Shown piece by piece: positions 24,514 through 33,964 of a stretch of DNA of 64,000 nt (position 1 is its first letter; every line of letters starts with the position of its first letter). Both the position numbers and the translations under genes were made by a program. Origin of the DNA: Nisaea sediminum (lineage in GTDB: Bacteria > Pseudomonadota > Alphaproteobacteria > Thalassobaculales > Thalassobaculaceae); contig NZ_JACZCQ010000003.1 of assembly GCF_014904705.1 (NCBI RefSeq), positions 1 to 64,000 on the forward strand. Reading direction: 5' to 3'. The notes below the pieces were generated by a model. That model was given only the letters and a program-made list of their open reading frames with translations. It was not told where the DNA came from and searched no databases.

Positions 24514-27177
24514 ATGGAACTCGTATTCCTCCTCCTGCTTGTCGCGATCATGGCAAGCGCCCTTGCGTCCGGCTTTCCGGTCGCCTTCGCGCTGCCCGGA
24601 TCAGCCATCATTACAATCGGTCTGGCGGCCCTGACAGGCGAGATCTTCGCCGGCGATGCGGCCGCCTATTTCGCCCAGGGCGGACCGATGAACTGGCTGA
24701 CCGCAGGCGTCACGAACTTCCGCGGTGTCTACTGGGAGGTCGAGCGAGATACGCTGATCGCGATCCCGCTCTTCGTCTTCATGGGCATCATGCTGCAGCG
24801 TTCGAAGATCGCCGAGGACCTGCTGGTATCCATGGCGCAACTCTTCGGTCCGATCCGCGGCGGTCTCGGCATCTCCGTCGTCTTCGTCGGCGCGCTGCTG
24901 GCCGCGACGACGGGCATCGTTGGCGCTACCGTGGTGGCGATGGGCCTGATCTCGCTTCCGGCTATGCTGCGCAACAATTACTCGCACTCTCTGGCGACCG
25001 GCACGATCGCCGCCTCCGGCACGCTCGGACAGATCATCCCGCCGTCCATCGTTCTCATCATCCTCGCCGACCAGCTGGCCAGCGCCGTCGACCAGGCGGG
25101 CATGGCGCGGACCGCCTACTTCAAGGAGATGACCGGCGAGTTCACAATGCCGAGCTCCTTCGGCGTCAGCTCCACGAGCGCCGGCGACATGTTCATGGGC
25201 GCCCTTCTTCCGGGCCTGATCCTCGTCGGTCTCTACATGGCCTATATCCTGATCATGGCCTTCTTCCGGCCGTCGATCGCTCCGGCCGTGCCGTTCGAGG
25301 GCAAGTACGACCGCAAGTTTGCAATGCGTGTCGTGCTTTCGCTGGTACCGCCACTGACCCTCATTTTCGTGGTCCTCGGCTCGATCATCATGGGCATCGC
25401 GACCGTGAACCAGGCAGGCGCGATCGGCGCGGTCGGGGCCATGGTTATGGCAGGCTACCGGCTTTATGATGGGCGACCGGGTGCTTTCTATCCGGCAATC
25501 CTCGCAATGGGCTCACTCGTGACCGTCCTGGTGCTGACCAGCGTTCACCCGATCAACATCCGCGCGCTCCACACCACGGCTGATCTTGTCGCCATGCTGA
25601 TCGCGATCGCAGCCGTCATTGTCTTCCTCGTGGCGATCATCTGGAGCGGCTGGCGTGCTTTCGTCACGGACGACACCCTGCGCGGCGTGATGGTGGAAAC
25701 GGCAAAGACGACGGCCCTCGTCTTCATCATCCTGCTCGGAGCGGCGATGCTGACCGCCGCGTTCCGCGCTTTCGGCGGGGAAGAACTCGTACGCGAGTTC
25801 CTGACCAGCCTGCCTGGCGGTTTCTGGGCCCAGTTCATCATCGTCATGGCCGTCATCTTCATTCTCGGCTTCTTCCTCGACTTCATCGAGATTGCCGTCG
25901 TCGTGGTGCCGATCGTAGCGCCGATCCTGCTAGCCGACCCGTCCGCGAACATCACCGCCGTCTGGCTCGGCGTGATGATCGGCCTGAACATCCAGACGTC
26001 CTTCCTCACGCCGCCATTCGGCTTCGCGCTGTTCTACCTGCGCGGTGTCGCCCCGGCCGCGGTCAAAACCCTTTCGATGTACAAGGGCGTGATTCCCTTC
26101 ATCAGCCTCCAGCTCTTTGCGCTGTTCATCGTCGGCGTGACGCCGCAGCTGGTGAACTATCTGCCGAACCGGATGTCGCTCACCGCCGAAAGCGCGCCGC
26201 CGCCGAAGAATCCGCGGCTGCAAAATTGCATCGAAGACTACGTGCTGGCGACCTTCCGCAAAGACGGCGACCAGATCCGCGCAGCCATCACCGATGCGAA
26301 GACCTGGGACATCTCGTACCTGCCGAAGTCCGTTCAGAACGACCTGAAGAAGAGCTTCGATGCAGCGGAGAAGTCATTCCCGGCTCTCGAAGAGGCGTTC
26401 GCCACCTCGGCGGCCATCGAGGAAGCGGCAAAGACCTACCGCCCGCTTCATGTGGAGGTCCGCGCCACGCAGCGCGAAATCGCCAAGCATGTCGCGGAAA
26501 TCAAGGAACTCGAGGACAGACTGGAGCTGCTCAGGCACTCCAACGGAGAGCAGCTCGATGCGGCCGAAAAACTGTCGGCCAGGATCGAGAAGCTGAAAGC
26601 CGAACAGGTCGAGCTAGAAGCAGAGATCCCGTCCAATTGGGAACCGGACCACAAGGCCTTCACCAAGGTCCTGAACGCCGAGAAGAAAGCCCGTCTGACC
26701 TATCGCCGGACCGTCGATACCGGCTATGAGACGGTCGCAAAGCTGCAGGCCACTCTGCACGATACCGACGCGCTCGCAGCCCTGTCCGGCGCCATCGAAG
26801 GCCTGACGGACCCGATCACGAACCTCGATCCGAAAGATGCCGAAGAGGCGATCAAGGAAGTGGAGGCCAGGATCGGTGAAGTCGTCGAGGCCGGTTCCAT
26901 CCGCTCTGCTGTCGCCAAGGCGCGGCGTGCCTTGCGGAACAAGACACCCGACAGGGAAAAGGCGCTGGAAGAACTCCAGGACGCCCTCAAGATCTACCGG
27001 GAAGAGCTTGCCTGGCGCCAGCAGGCGAAGACCGCCATCGGTGCGAAGCTCGACCAGTACGAAGGTGCGATCCGTAACACGATCGGCCTCCGGCTGCTTG
27101 AGCGGCTGCCACGCGATATCGCGCTCGACGTCGCGGCATGTCAGTCCAGTCACGTGGACATCTCGCTCTACTTCTAG
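24514..27177 (+). CDS. dctM: TRAP transporter large permease (DctM) fused to a C-terminal coiled-coil domain
   Basis: An 887-residue protein. Residues 1 to about 550 are a DctM-type permease with many membrane helices and the conserved stretches AATTGIVGATVVAMGLISLP and GQIIPPSIVLIIL near the substrate path. It carries out Na+-dependent uptake with the receptor and DctQ. From about residue 555 a charged, non-membrane extension of some 330 residues follows, heptad-rich near residues 650-705 (EIKELEDRLELL, ARIEKLKAEQVELEAEI). Typical DctM proteins end near residue 430-460. The frame is continuous and uses ordinary codons throughout, so this is a genuine fusion. The role of the tail is unknown. 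Confidence 0.88.
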   Translation: MELVFLLLLVAIMASALASGFPVAFALPGSAIITIGLAALTGEIFAGDAAAYFAQGGPMNWLTAGVTNFRGVYWEVERDTLIAIPLFVFMGIMLQRSKIAEDLLVSMAQLFGPIRGGLGISVVFVGALLAATTGIVGATVVAMGLISLPAMLRNNYSHSLATGTIAASGTLGQIIPPSIVLIILADQLASAVDQAGMARTAYFKEMTGEFTMPSSFGVSSTSAGDMFMGALLPGLILVGLYMAYILIMAFFRPSIAPAVPFEGKYDRKFAMRVVLSLVPPLTLIFVVLGSIIMGIATVNQAGAIGAVGAMVMAGYRLYDGRPGAFYPAILAMGSLVTVLVLTSVHPINIRALHTTADLVAMLIAIAAVIVFLVAIIWSGWRAFVTDDTLRGVMVETAKTTALVFIILLGAAMLTAAFRAFGGEELVREFLTSLPGGFWAQFIIVMAVIFILGFFLDFIEIAVVVVPIVAPILLADPSANITAVWLGVMIGLNIQTSFLTPPFGFALFYLRGVAPAAVKTLSMYKGVIPFISLQLFALFIVGVTPQLVNYLPNRMSLTAESAPPPKNPRLQNCIEDYVLATFRKDGDQIRAAITDAKTWDISYLPKSVQNDLKKSFDAAEKSFPALEEAFATSAAIEEAAKTYRPLHVEVRATQREIAKHVAEIKELEDRLELLRHSNGEQLDAAEKLSARIEKLKAEQVELEAEIPSNWEPDHKAFTKVLNAEKKARLTYRRTVDTGYETVAKLQATLHDTDALAALSGAIEGLTDPITNLDPKDAEEAIKEVEARIGEVVEAGSIRSAVAKARRALRNKTPDREKALEELQDALKIYREELAWRQQAKTAIGAKLDQYEGAIRNTIGLRLLERLPRDIALDVAACQSSHVDISLYF

Positions 27178-27202
27178 TCGAACCCGACTATCGGTTCGGA
27201 CG

Positions 27203-27234
27203 AAAGCCGGAGGCCAAATGGTCTCCGGCTTTTT
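27203..27234 (+). terminator. intrinsic terminator of the TRAP operon
   Basis: A 10-bp stem AAAGCCGGAG/CTCCGGCTTT (27203-27212 with 27223-27232) encloses a loop that can add further pairs, and is followed by TTTT. It lies 26 bases past the dctM stop. Confidence 0.85.
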
Positions 27235-27393
27235 CGTTTCCGCTCCCCTTCCTGGACTTGCAACTGTCACGAACAGGTTTCGAGCGAGCTCTCTTCGTTA
27301 CCGAACTGTCAAAAAACGAACATTAATTCCGTAACAGACGCCCAATAGCCTTCGCTTCGCATTCATTCGAACATCACATGCGAAGGCGATCCC

Positions 27394-28224
27394 GTGGCTG
27401 CCAGCATCTCTTCCAACGCGTCCAAGCGCCGCGCCGAAATCACCGAAATGGTCCGGGCCGCCGGCTACCAGTCCATCATCGATCTGGCCGAGCGTTTTGC
27501 CGTCACCGAGCAGACAATCCGCCGGGACGTCAACCAGCTCTGCGACAGCGGTCTGCTGCGGCGGCGCCATGGCGGGGTCGAACTCCCCTCGCCCAACGCG
27601 AATATCGATTACGACCAGCGCATGATCCTGAATGCCGGCGCCAAGGCGCGGATCGCCGCCGCGGTCGCCGCGCGGATTCCCGACGGCGCCTCGGTCGCGG
27701 TCAGCATCGGGACGACGCCGGAGATGGTGGTCCGCGCGCTGCGTTCCCATAACGGTCTCCGGGTAGTCACCAACAACATCGCCGCCGCCCTTGCCGCCAG
27801 CAGCAATCCCTCCTTCGAGGTCACGATCGCGGGCGGCCGCATCCGTCCAGAAGGCCGCGACGTGCTCGGCCAGCAGGTCGAGCAGTTCTTCTCCGCCTAC
27901 AAGGTCGATTTCGGGCTTTTCGGCGTCGGCGGCGTCGATCCGGACGGCAGCCTGCTCGACTTCACCGAGGACGAGATCCGCGCTCGCGAGGTCATCAGCC
28001 AGAACTGCCGCACCAAGGTCGTGGTGCTCGACCATACCAAGTTCGGCCGCGCCGCCTATGTCCGCGGCGGACACATTGCCGACCCCGACCTGGTCTTCTG
28101 CGATGTCGCTCCACCAATGGGGATCGCGGAGATGATCCGCAATGCGGGACATGAGCTCGTCATCGCCAGCGAGAGCGATGCCGCCCTCTCGCTACTTCCG
28201 GGCATGGCGGAAGCCGGAGAATGA
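27394..28224 (+). CDS. DeoR/GlpR family transcriptional regulator
   Basis: A 276-residue DeoR-type repressor. The winged helix is at the N-terminus (LAERFAVTEQTIRRDVNQLCDSGLLRRRHGG), followed by the DeoRC sugar-phosphate sensor domain (VAVSIGTTPEMV; GVGGVDPDGSLLDF; RTKVVVLDHTKFGR). The likely effector is a phosphorylated sugar or glycerol 3-phosphate. The start is GTG at 27394. Its stop overlaps the start of the ABC ATPase gene by 4 bases, so it heads and presumably controls the Ugp-type operon. Confidence 0.87.
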   Translation: MAASISSNASKRRAEITEMVRAAGYQSIIDLAERFAVTEQTIRRDVNQLCDSGLLRRRHGGVELPSPNANIDYDQRMILNAGAKARIAAAVAARIPDGASVAVSIGTTPEMVVRALRSHNGLRVVTNNIAAALAASSNPSFEVTIAGGRIRPEGRDVLGQQVEQFFSAYKVDFGLFGVGGVDPDGSLLDFTEDEIRAREVISQNCRTKVVVLDHTKFGRAAYVRGGHIADPDLVFCDVAPPMGIAEMIRNAGHELVIASESDAALSLLPGMAEAGE

Positions 28225-29291
28225 GCGGGATCGTCGTCAACGGACTGAGCAAGCGCTGGGGCGAAACCGCGGCGGTGCGCGAGGTCTCCTTCTCGGTCGA
28301 GCCGGGGAGCTTCGCCGTCCTGCTGGGGCCGTCCGGCTGCGGGAAATCGACCCTTCTGCGCCTGATCTCCGGCCTGGAAAGCGCGAGCGCCGGCAGCATA
28401 ATGATCGGCGGGAAGGACGTCACCACGCGTCCGCCGGCGGAACGCGATCTCGCCATGGTGTTCCAGTCCTACGCCCTCTTCCCGCATCTGAGCGTCGCCG
28501 AAAACATTCTCTTCGGGCTCAAAGTCCGGAAGGCGTCAAAGGCGGAGCAAGCGGATCGTCTCTCGCGGGTTGCCGACCTGATCGGCCTCAGCCAGCTTCT
28601 CGAACGCCGTCCGAGCCAGCTTTCCGGCGGGCAGCAGCAACGCGTGGCGCTCGGACGGGCGATCATTGCCGAGAAACCCATCTGCCTGATGGACGAGCCG
28701 CTCTCCAATCTCGATGCCAAGCTCCGGCACGAAATGCGGGTCGAAATCCGCGCCCTGCAGCGCAAGCTCGGGATGACCATGCTCTATGTCACCCATGACC
28801 AGGCCGAGGCCATGGGCATGGCGGACCGCATCATCCTGCTGAAGGACGGCGCGATCGAGCAGGACGCGAGCCCGGTCGAGACCTACGGCCGCCCGTCTAC
28901 GAGCTTCGCCGGCCGTTTCATCGGCACGCCGCCGATGAACGTTCTCGCACTCTCCTGGCGGTATGGAGGCGTCTGCATCAAGGGCACCGAAACCCCGCTG
29001 CTGACAGGCCTGCCGGAACACGAGCTGGCGCTCGGCATCCGTCCCGAAGACATTTCCATCGACGCCACCGGCCCGGTCCGGGCAGCGGTCGAATCCATCG
29101 AATATCTGGGGGCCGACACGCTTGTCGACTGCCGAATTGGCAGCGAGCGGCTGACCGTGCGCACCCGCAGCGCCGATGGCATCGCGCCCGGGAGCGCGAT
29201 CGGCCTCTCCTGGCCGCGTGCGGCGCTTCACCTGTTCGACGCCGCGTCGGGGACCCGGCGCGACGACCTTCTGACCGGCGCGGAAGGATAG
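28221..29291 (+). CDS. ugpC: Ugp/MalK-type ABC transporter ATP-binding protein
   Basis: A 356-residue ATPase with Walker A GPSGCGKST, signature LSGGQQQR, Walker B ICLMDEPLSNLD and His switch YVTHDQAEA, followed by a C-terminal TOBE-type regulatory domain (ELALGIRPEDISI). It is the size of UgpC and MalK. It is translationally coupled to the DeoR regulator and precedes the receptor by about 100 bases. UgpC is chosen on operon context; other carbohydrate transporters use near-identical ATPases. Confidence 0.8.
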   Translation: MSGIVVNGLSKRWGETAAVREVSFSVEPGSFAVLLGPSGCGKSTLLRLISGLESASAGSIMIGGKDVTTRPPAERDLAMVFQSYALFPHLSVAENILFGLKVRKASKAEQADRLSRVADLIGLSQLLERRPSQLSGGQQQRVALGRAIIAEKPICLMDEPLSNLDAKLRHEMRVEIRALQRKLGMTMLYVTHDQAEAMGMADRIILLKDGAIEQDASPVETYGRPSTSFAGRFIGTPPMNVLALSWRYGGVCIKGTETPLLTGLPEHELALGIRPEDISIDATGPVRAAVESIEYLGADTLVDCRIGSERLTVRTRSADGIAPGSAIGLSWPRAALHLFDAASGTRRDDLLTGAEG

Positions 29292-29395
29292 CGCGAACGC
29301 CGGAACGGAATTGGTGTCCCGCACGTGCGGGTCATCCGTAAGTACCGGGCGGCTACCGTCCGGAACCCAGTTTGAGACATGAGGAACTGATAGCG

Positions 29396-30682
29396 ATGAA
29401 CTTCTCTAAGAAACTCGGGATCGGCGCCGTCGCGGTTGCGATGTCGCTCTCCATGGCCGGCGCGGCTCACGCCGTCGATCTGCAGTTCTATTTCCCGGTC
29501 GCGGTCGGCGGCAAGGCGGCCGACACGATCGAGGCGCTGACGAAGGAATATGCCGCCGCCCATCCGGACGTAAAAATCGACCCGGTCTATGCCGGCAGCT
29601 ACCAGAACACCATCACCAAGGCGCTGACCGCGGTGAAGGGGGGCCAGTCGCCGCAGCTCTCGGTGATCCTCGCGGTCGACATGTTCACCCTGATCGAGGA
29701 AGACGCGATCGTTCCGTTCGAAGACCTGATCAAGACCGACGCCGACAAGGCATGGCTGAATTCCTTCTATCCGGCCTTCATGGAAAACAGCCAGACCGGC
29801 GGCAAGACCTACGGCATTCCGTTCCAGCGCTCGACCCCGGTCATGTACTGGAACAAGGAAGCTTTCAAGAAAGCCGGCCTCGATCCGAACACCCCGCCGG
29901 CGACCTGGGCTGAACTGGTCGAGTTCGGAAAGAAACTGACCGTCAAGGACGCCTCCGGCAAGATCACCCAGTGGGGGGTGCGTATTCCGAGCTCCGGTTT
30001 CCCCTACTGGCTCTTCCAGGGCCTCAGCACCCAGAACGACGTGATCCTCGCCAACAGCGACGGCAACAAGACCAACTTCGCCGATCCGAAAGTGATCGAG
30101 GCGGTGCAGTATCTCGTCGACCTCAGCGCCAAACATGAGGTGATGGCCCCGGGCATCATCGAGTGGGGCGCCACGCCGAAGGCCTTCTTCGAAGGCGAGT
30201 CCGCGATCATGTGGACCACGACCGGCAACCTGACCAACGTCCGCGCCAACGCGCCGTTCGAATTCGGCGTCGCCATGCTCCCGGCCAACAAGCGCCGCGG
30301 CGCACCGACCGGCGGCGGCAACTTCTACATCTTCAAGGACTCGACCGACGAGCAGAAGGCGGCCTCCCTCGACTTCATCAAGTGGATCTCCGCCCCGACG
30401 CAGGCGGCCAAGTGGTCGATCGCGACCGGCTATGTCGCGCCGCGGCCGGACGCCTGGGAGACGCCGGAGATGAAGGCCTATGTCGCCGACTTCCCGCCGG
30501 CGCTTGTCGCCCGCGACCAGCTGCAATACGCGGTGGCCGAGCTCTCGACCTACCAGAACCAGCGCATCACGACGATCTTCAACGACGGCCTTGAGGCCGC
30601 CATCACCGGCAAGATGACGCCGGAAGAAGCCATGAACGATGCGCAGCAGAAGGCGGACAAGATCCTCAAGGATTACCGCTGA
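29396..30682 (+). CDS. ugpB: ABC transporter substrate-binding protein, UgpB type
   Basis: A 428-residue periplasmic receptor of family 1. The signal peptide ends near residue 25 (AGAAHA). Landmarks resemble UgpB: YAGSYQNTITKALTAVKGGQSPQ, IPFQRSTPVMYWNKEAFKKAGLDP, WGATPKAFFEGESAIMW and APTGGGNFYIF. It likely binds sn-glycerol 3-phosphate, a glycerophosphodiester or a related polar compound (inference). The ATG at 29396 has GAGGAA upstream. A strong terminator-like hairpin after the gene separates it from the permeases. Confidence 0.8.
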   Translation: MNFSKKLGIGAVAVAMSLSMAGAAHAVDLQFYFPVAVGGKAADTIEALTKEYAAAHPDVKIDPVYAGSYQNTITKALTAVKGGQSPQLSVILAVDMFTLIEEDAIVPFEDLIKTDADKAWLNSFYPAFMENSQTGGKTYGIPFQRSTPVMYWNKEAFKKAGLDPNTPPATWAELVEFGKKLTVKDASGKITQWGVRIPSSGFPYWLFQGLSTQNDVILANSDGNKTNFADPKVIEAVQYLVDLSAKHEVMAPGIIEWGATPKAFFEGESAIMWTTTGNLTNVRANAPFEFGVAMLPANKRRGAPTGGGNFYIFKDSTDEQKAASLDFIKWISAPTQAAKWSIATGYVAPRPDAWETPEMKAYVADFPPALVARDQLQYAVAELSTYQNQRITTIFNDGLEAAITGKMTPEEAMNDAQQKADKILKDYR

Positions 30683-30694
30683 CACTCCGGGACC

Positions 30695-30730
30695 CGGCGG
30701 CGGGCATCGTCCCGCCGCCGGTCTTTTTTT
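30695..30730 (+). terminator. intrinsic terminator between ugpB and ugpA
   Basis: A perfect 10-bp stem CGGCGGCGGG/CCCGCCGCCG (30695-30704 with 30711-30720) has a 6-base loop and is followed by GTC and seven T residues. It probably gives partial termination, so that the receptor is made in excess over the permeases. Confidence 0.9.
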
Positions 30731-30756
30731 CCGTCTTACCGAAAGCACGACGCCCG

Positions 30757-31638
30757 ATGGGGCCGCTCGCCAACCGGACCTGGGTCCATGCCTGGCTCTT
30801 CCTCAGCCCGGCGGTGATCCTGCTGATCGCCTTCACCCACTATCCGGCCGCGGTCACCTTCTTTCACAGCTTCTTCTCGACGCCCCGCGGCAAGCGACCG
30901 GCCAAATTCGTCGGGCTGGAGAATTACGAGACGCTGCTCGCCGACACGACCTTCTGGAAGGTGCTCGGTAACAATCTCTGGTACGCGCTCGGCACCATTC
31001 CGGCCTCCGTCGCCATCGCCATCCTCATGGCGCTCTGGGTCGACAGCAAACTGAAGGGCCGCAGCTTCGTGCGCATGGCCTATTTCACCCCGACCGTGCT
31101 GCCGCTGATCGCCGTCGCCAATATCTGGATGTTCTTCTACACGCCCGGTTTCGGCCTGATCGACCAGATCACCGGCTTCTTCGGCTTTTCGCAGCATAAC
31201 TGGCTCGGCGATCCCGCAACCGCGCTGAACGCCGTCATCGTCGTCGCGGTCTGGAAGGAAGCGGGCTTTTTCATGATCTTCTACCTGGCAGCGCTGCAGA
31301 CCATCCCGCTCTCGCTGCGGGAAGCGGCGGCCATCGAGGGCGCCGGGCGCTGGTATTTCTTCCGCCGCGTCACTTTCCCGCTGTTGATGCCGACCACGCT
31401 CTTCGTATCGGTCAACGCGGTCATCAATTCCTTCCGTCTGGTTGACCATATCTTCGTCATGACCGAGGGCGGACCGGACAATGCGAGCTCGCTGCTGCTG
31501 TTCTACATCTACGAGACCTCGTTCCGCTTCTGGGACACGGCCTACGCCTCGACCCTGACCGTCGCCCTCCTCCTCCTGCTCTTCGCGGTCGCCATCGGCC
31601 AGTTTCTCCTGCTCGACAAACGGGTGCATTACCGATGA
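30757..31638 (+). CDS. ugpA: Ugp-type ABC transporter permease, UgpA family
   Basis: A 293-residue inner-membrane permease with about six membrane segments. The cytoplasmic EAA loop reads LREAAAIEGAGRWYFFRRVTFP, and the stretch before it (FFMIFYLAALQTIPLS) is close to UgpA. It pairs with the UgpE-type permease, whose start overlaps its stop by 4 bases. The ribosome-binding site before the ATG at 30757 is weak. Confidence 0.82.
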   Translation: MGPLANRTWVHAWLFLSPAVILLIAFTHYPAAVTFFHSFFSTPRGKRPAKFVGLENYETLLADTTFWKVLGNNLWYALGTIPASVAIAILMALWVDSKLKGRSFVRMAYFTPTVLPLIAVANIWMFFYTPGFGLIDQITGFFGFSQHNWLGDPATALNAVIVVAVWKEAGFFMIFYLAALQTIPLSLREAAAIEGAGRWYFFRRVTFPLLMPTTLFVSVNAVINSFRLVDHIFVMTEGGPDNASSLLLFYIYETSFRFWDTAYASTLTVALLLLLFAVAIGQFLLLDKRVHYR

Positions 31639-32465
31639 GCGCGTTCCGCCTCTCCGGCTTCGACTACGACCGCGCGCTGAACACGGCGGGCGCTTGGGCG
31701 CTCGCGCTTCTCTGGTTCGCGCCGCTGATCTACGCCTTCTGGACCGCGTTCCATCCGGGGGAATATTCCACACGCTTCGAGCTGACGGCGCCGCTGACGC
31801 TGGAGAATTTCGTCGCGGCCTGGAACGCCGCGCCCTTCGCGCGCTATTTCCTCAACACCGTGCTGCTGGTGACCTCGATCCTGATCGGGCAGTTCGTGCT
31901 CTGCACCCTGGCGGCCTTCGCCTTCGCCCGCTTCGAGTTCCGCGGCCGCGACACGGTCTTCGTGCTGGTGCTGTTGCAGCTTTTGGTGATGCCGGACATC
32001 CTGATCGTCGAGAACTACCGGACCATGCGGGTCCTCGGCCTGCTCGACACCATTCTCGCCATCGGCCTGCCCTACATGGCCTCGGCCTTCGGCATTTTCC
32101 TTCTGCGGCAGACCTTCAAGACGATCCCGAAGGAACTCGACGACGCGGCCCGGGTCGAGGGCGCCGGGTTCCTCACGATCCTGCTGAAGGTCTATGTCCC
32201 GCTCGCCAAGCCGACCTACCTCGCCTACGGCCTGGTCTCGGTCAGCCACCACTGGAACAATTTCCTCTGGCCGCTGATCGTCACCAACTCGGTCGAGACA
32301 AGGCCGGTGACGGTCGGACTCAGCGTCTTCTCCTCGACCGACCAGGGGATCGACTGGGCGATCATCACCGCGGCGACGCTGATGACCTCCGGCCCGCTGC
32401 TGATCGCCTTCCTCCTGTTCCAGAGGCAGTTCGTCCAGAGCTTCATGCGGGCCGGGATCAAGTGA
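31635..32465 (+). CDS. ugpE: Ugp-type ABC transporter permease, UgpE family
   Basis: A 276-residue permease of the MalG/UgpE family with six predicted membrane segments. The EAA docking loop is LDDAARVEGAGFLTILLKVYVP. It forms the second half of the channel with the UgpA-type protein and is translated from an ATGA overlap. It is the last gene of the operon and abuts the convergent dehydrogenase gene with no spacer. Confidence 0.82.
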   Translation: MSAFRLSGFDYDRALNTAGAWALALLWFAPLIYAFWTAFHPGEYSTRFELTAPLTLENFVAAWNAAPFARYFLNTVLLVTSILIGQFVLCTLAAFAFARFEFRGRDTVFVLVLLQLLVMPDILIVENYRTMRVLGLLDTILAIGLPYMASAFGIFLLRQTFKTIPKELDDAARVEGAGFLTILLKVYVPLAKPTYLAYGLVSVSHHWNNFLWPLIVTNSVETRPVTVGLSVFSSTDQGIDWAIITAATLMTSGPLLIAFLLFQRQFVQSFMRAGIK

Positions 32466-33902
32466 TCAGGGAATGACCTTCCCCGGATTCATCATGTTCT
32501 TCGGGTCGAGTGCCTGCTTGACCGCCTTCATCAGGGCGATCTTCGAGGGCGAGCCATACTTGATCAGATAGGGAAGCTTCTCGGATCCGATGCCATGTTC
32601 AGCAGAGAAACTGCCGCCAAGCGCAAGCGCGGTCTCGTACATCCGCGCGGTCAGCTCGGGTTTCTTCTCTTCCCACTCGGCATCGCCGACGGAAGCAGGC
32701 TTGCGTGCGGTGTAATGAATATTGCCGTCGCCCATATGCCCAAAGCAGTTGAAGAGCAGGCCCGGCACGCATTCACTCATCGCCGCCTGCGACTGCTCAA
32801 GATAATCGGCGACGCGGGAGACCGGGACCGAGACGTCGCCGGCGATGCGGGGCGTGCCCTCGCGCTTGCCCGCCTCGGCCTGCTCCTCGCGAATGCGCCA
32901 GAGCTCGCGGCGCTGGCTTTCGCTCTCGGCGATCACCCCGTCGGTCACCCAGCCCTGCTCCATCGCTTGGCTGAAGATCGCCTCCAGCTTGCCCCGAAGA
33001 TCGTCGAGCGGCGACGGCGTGCCCATCTCGATCAGCACGTACCAGGGCGATGGCTCTGTGAGCGGGTCGGCAATGCCGTCGATATACTTGATCGCCATGT
33101 CGAAAGAGGCGCGCGGCATGATCTCGAAGGCGAGGATGGTGTCCCCCGAGAGCTCGCGCGCCGAGCCCAGAAGCTTCTGCGCCTCGCGCGGGGACGGCAC
33201 GGAGAGCATCGCTGTCTCGCGCACCCGGGGCAGCGGCATCAGGCGGAAGGCGGCGGCGGTGACGATGCCGAGCGTGCCTTCGGCGCCGATGAAGAGCTGC
33301 TTCATGTCGTAGCCGGTATTGTTCTTGCGCAGCGTCTCCAGCCCGTCGAAGACGGAGCCGTCCGCCAGCACCGCCTCGATGCCGAGGATCTGCTCGCGGG
33401 TATTGCCGTATTTGATCGTGTTGTTGCCGCCGGCATTGGTCGAGAGCGTGCCGCCAACCGTGCTCGAGCCTTCGGAGGCGAGCGAGAGCGGGAAGAGCCG
33501 CCCGGCCTCGGCCGCGACCGCCTGCATGTTCTGGATCACGCAGCCGGCCTCGGCGACCATGGCGTAATTGTCCGGGTCGAGAGTGCGCACTGCCGTCAGC
33601 CGGTCGGTCGAAACGACGATGGTCGGCCGCTTCTCGGTCGGCACGGAACCGATGGCGAGGCCTGTATTGCCACCCTGCGGCACGATGCAGATCCCGGCCT
33701 TGACCGCCGCCTTCACGATCGCCGCCGTCTCCTCCGTCGAGGACGGTCGGGCCACGCCGAGCGCCTCGCCCTCCGGCGCGCCGCGCCAGTCGGTCCGGTA
33801 TTTCAGCGTGTCGCTCGGATCCTCGAGCCAGCCTTTCGGGCCAAGCACGGACCGGATCTCGGCAAGCGCCGCGTCGATGGACTGGGGTGTCTGATCGTTC
33901 AC
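32466..33902 (-). CDS. FAD-binding D-2-hydroxyacid dehydrogenase (GlcD/D-lactate/D-2-hydroxyglutarate type)
   Basis: A 478-residue flavoprotein. The N-terminal PCMH FAD domain has PQGGNTGLAIGSVP and SEGSSTVGGTLSTNAGGNN. The C-terminal FAD-linked oxidase domain has HMGDGNIHY and SAEHGIGSEK, with histidines typical of metal-dependent D-2-hydroxyacid dehydrogenases. It oxidises a D-2-hydroxy acid to the keto acid; the exact substrate is open. The start is GTG at 33902 with GGGAGAGAG upstream. It lies 62 bases downstream of the small riboswitch-controlled gene and may be co-transcribed with it. Confidence 0.87.
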   Translation of the reverse strand: MNDQTPQSIDAALAEIRSVLGPKGWLEDPSDTLKYRTDWRGAPEGEALGVARPSSTEETAAIVKAAVKAGICIVPQGGNTGLAIGSVPTEKRPTIVVSTDRLTAVRTLDPDNYAMVAEAGCVIQNMQAVAAEAGRLFPLSLASEGSSTVGGTLSTNAGGNNTIKYGNTREQILGIEAVLADGSVFDGLETLRKNNTGYDMKQLFIGAEGTLGIVTAAAFRLMPLPRVRETAMLSVPSPREAQKLLGSARELSGDTILAFEIMPRASFDMAIKYIDGIADPLTEPSPWYVLIEMGTPSPLDDLRGKLEAIFSQAMEQGWVTDGVIAESESQRRELWRIREEQAEAGKREGTPRIAGDVSVPVSRVADYLEQSQAAMSECVPGLLFNCFGHMGDGNIHYTARKPASVGDAEWEEKKPELTARMYETALALGGSFSAEHGIGSEKLPYLIKYGSPSKIALMKAVKQALDPKNMMNPGKVIP

Positions 33903-33964
33903 CCGCTCTCTCCCATTGAGAAAAATTCAGCCGGGAGGCTAGCAGCGAACGGACGGGGCGCCAA

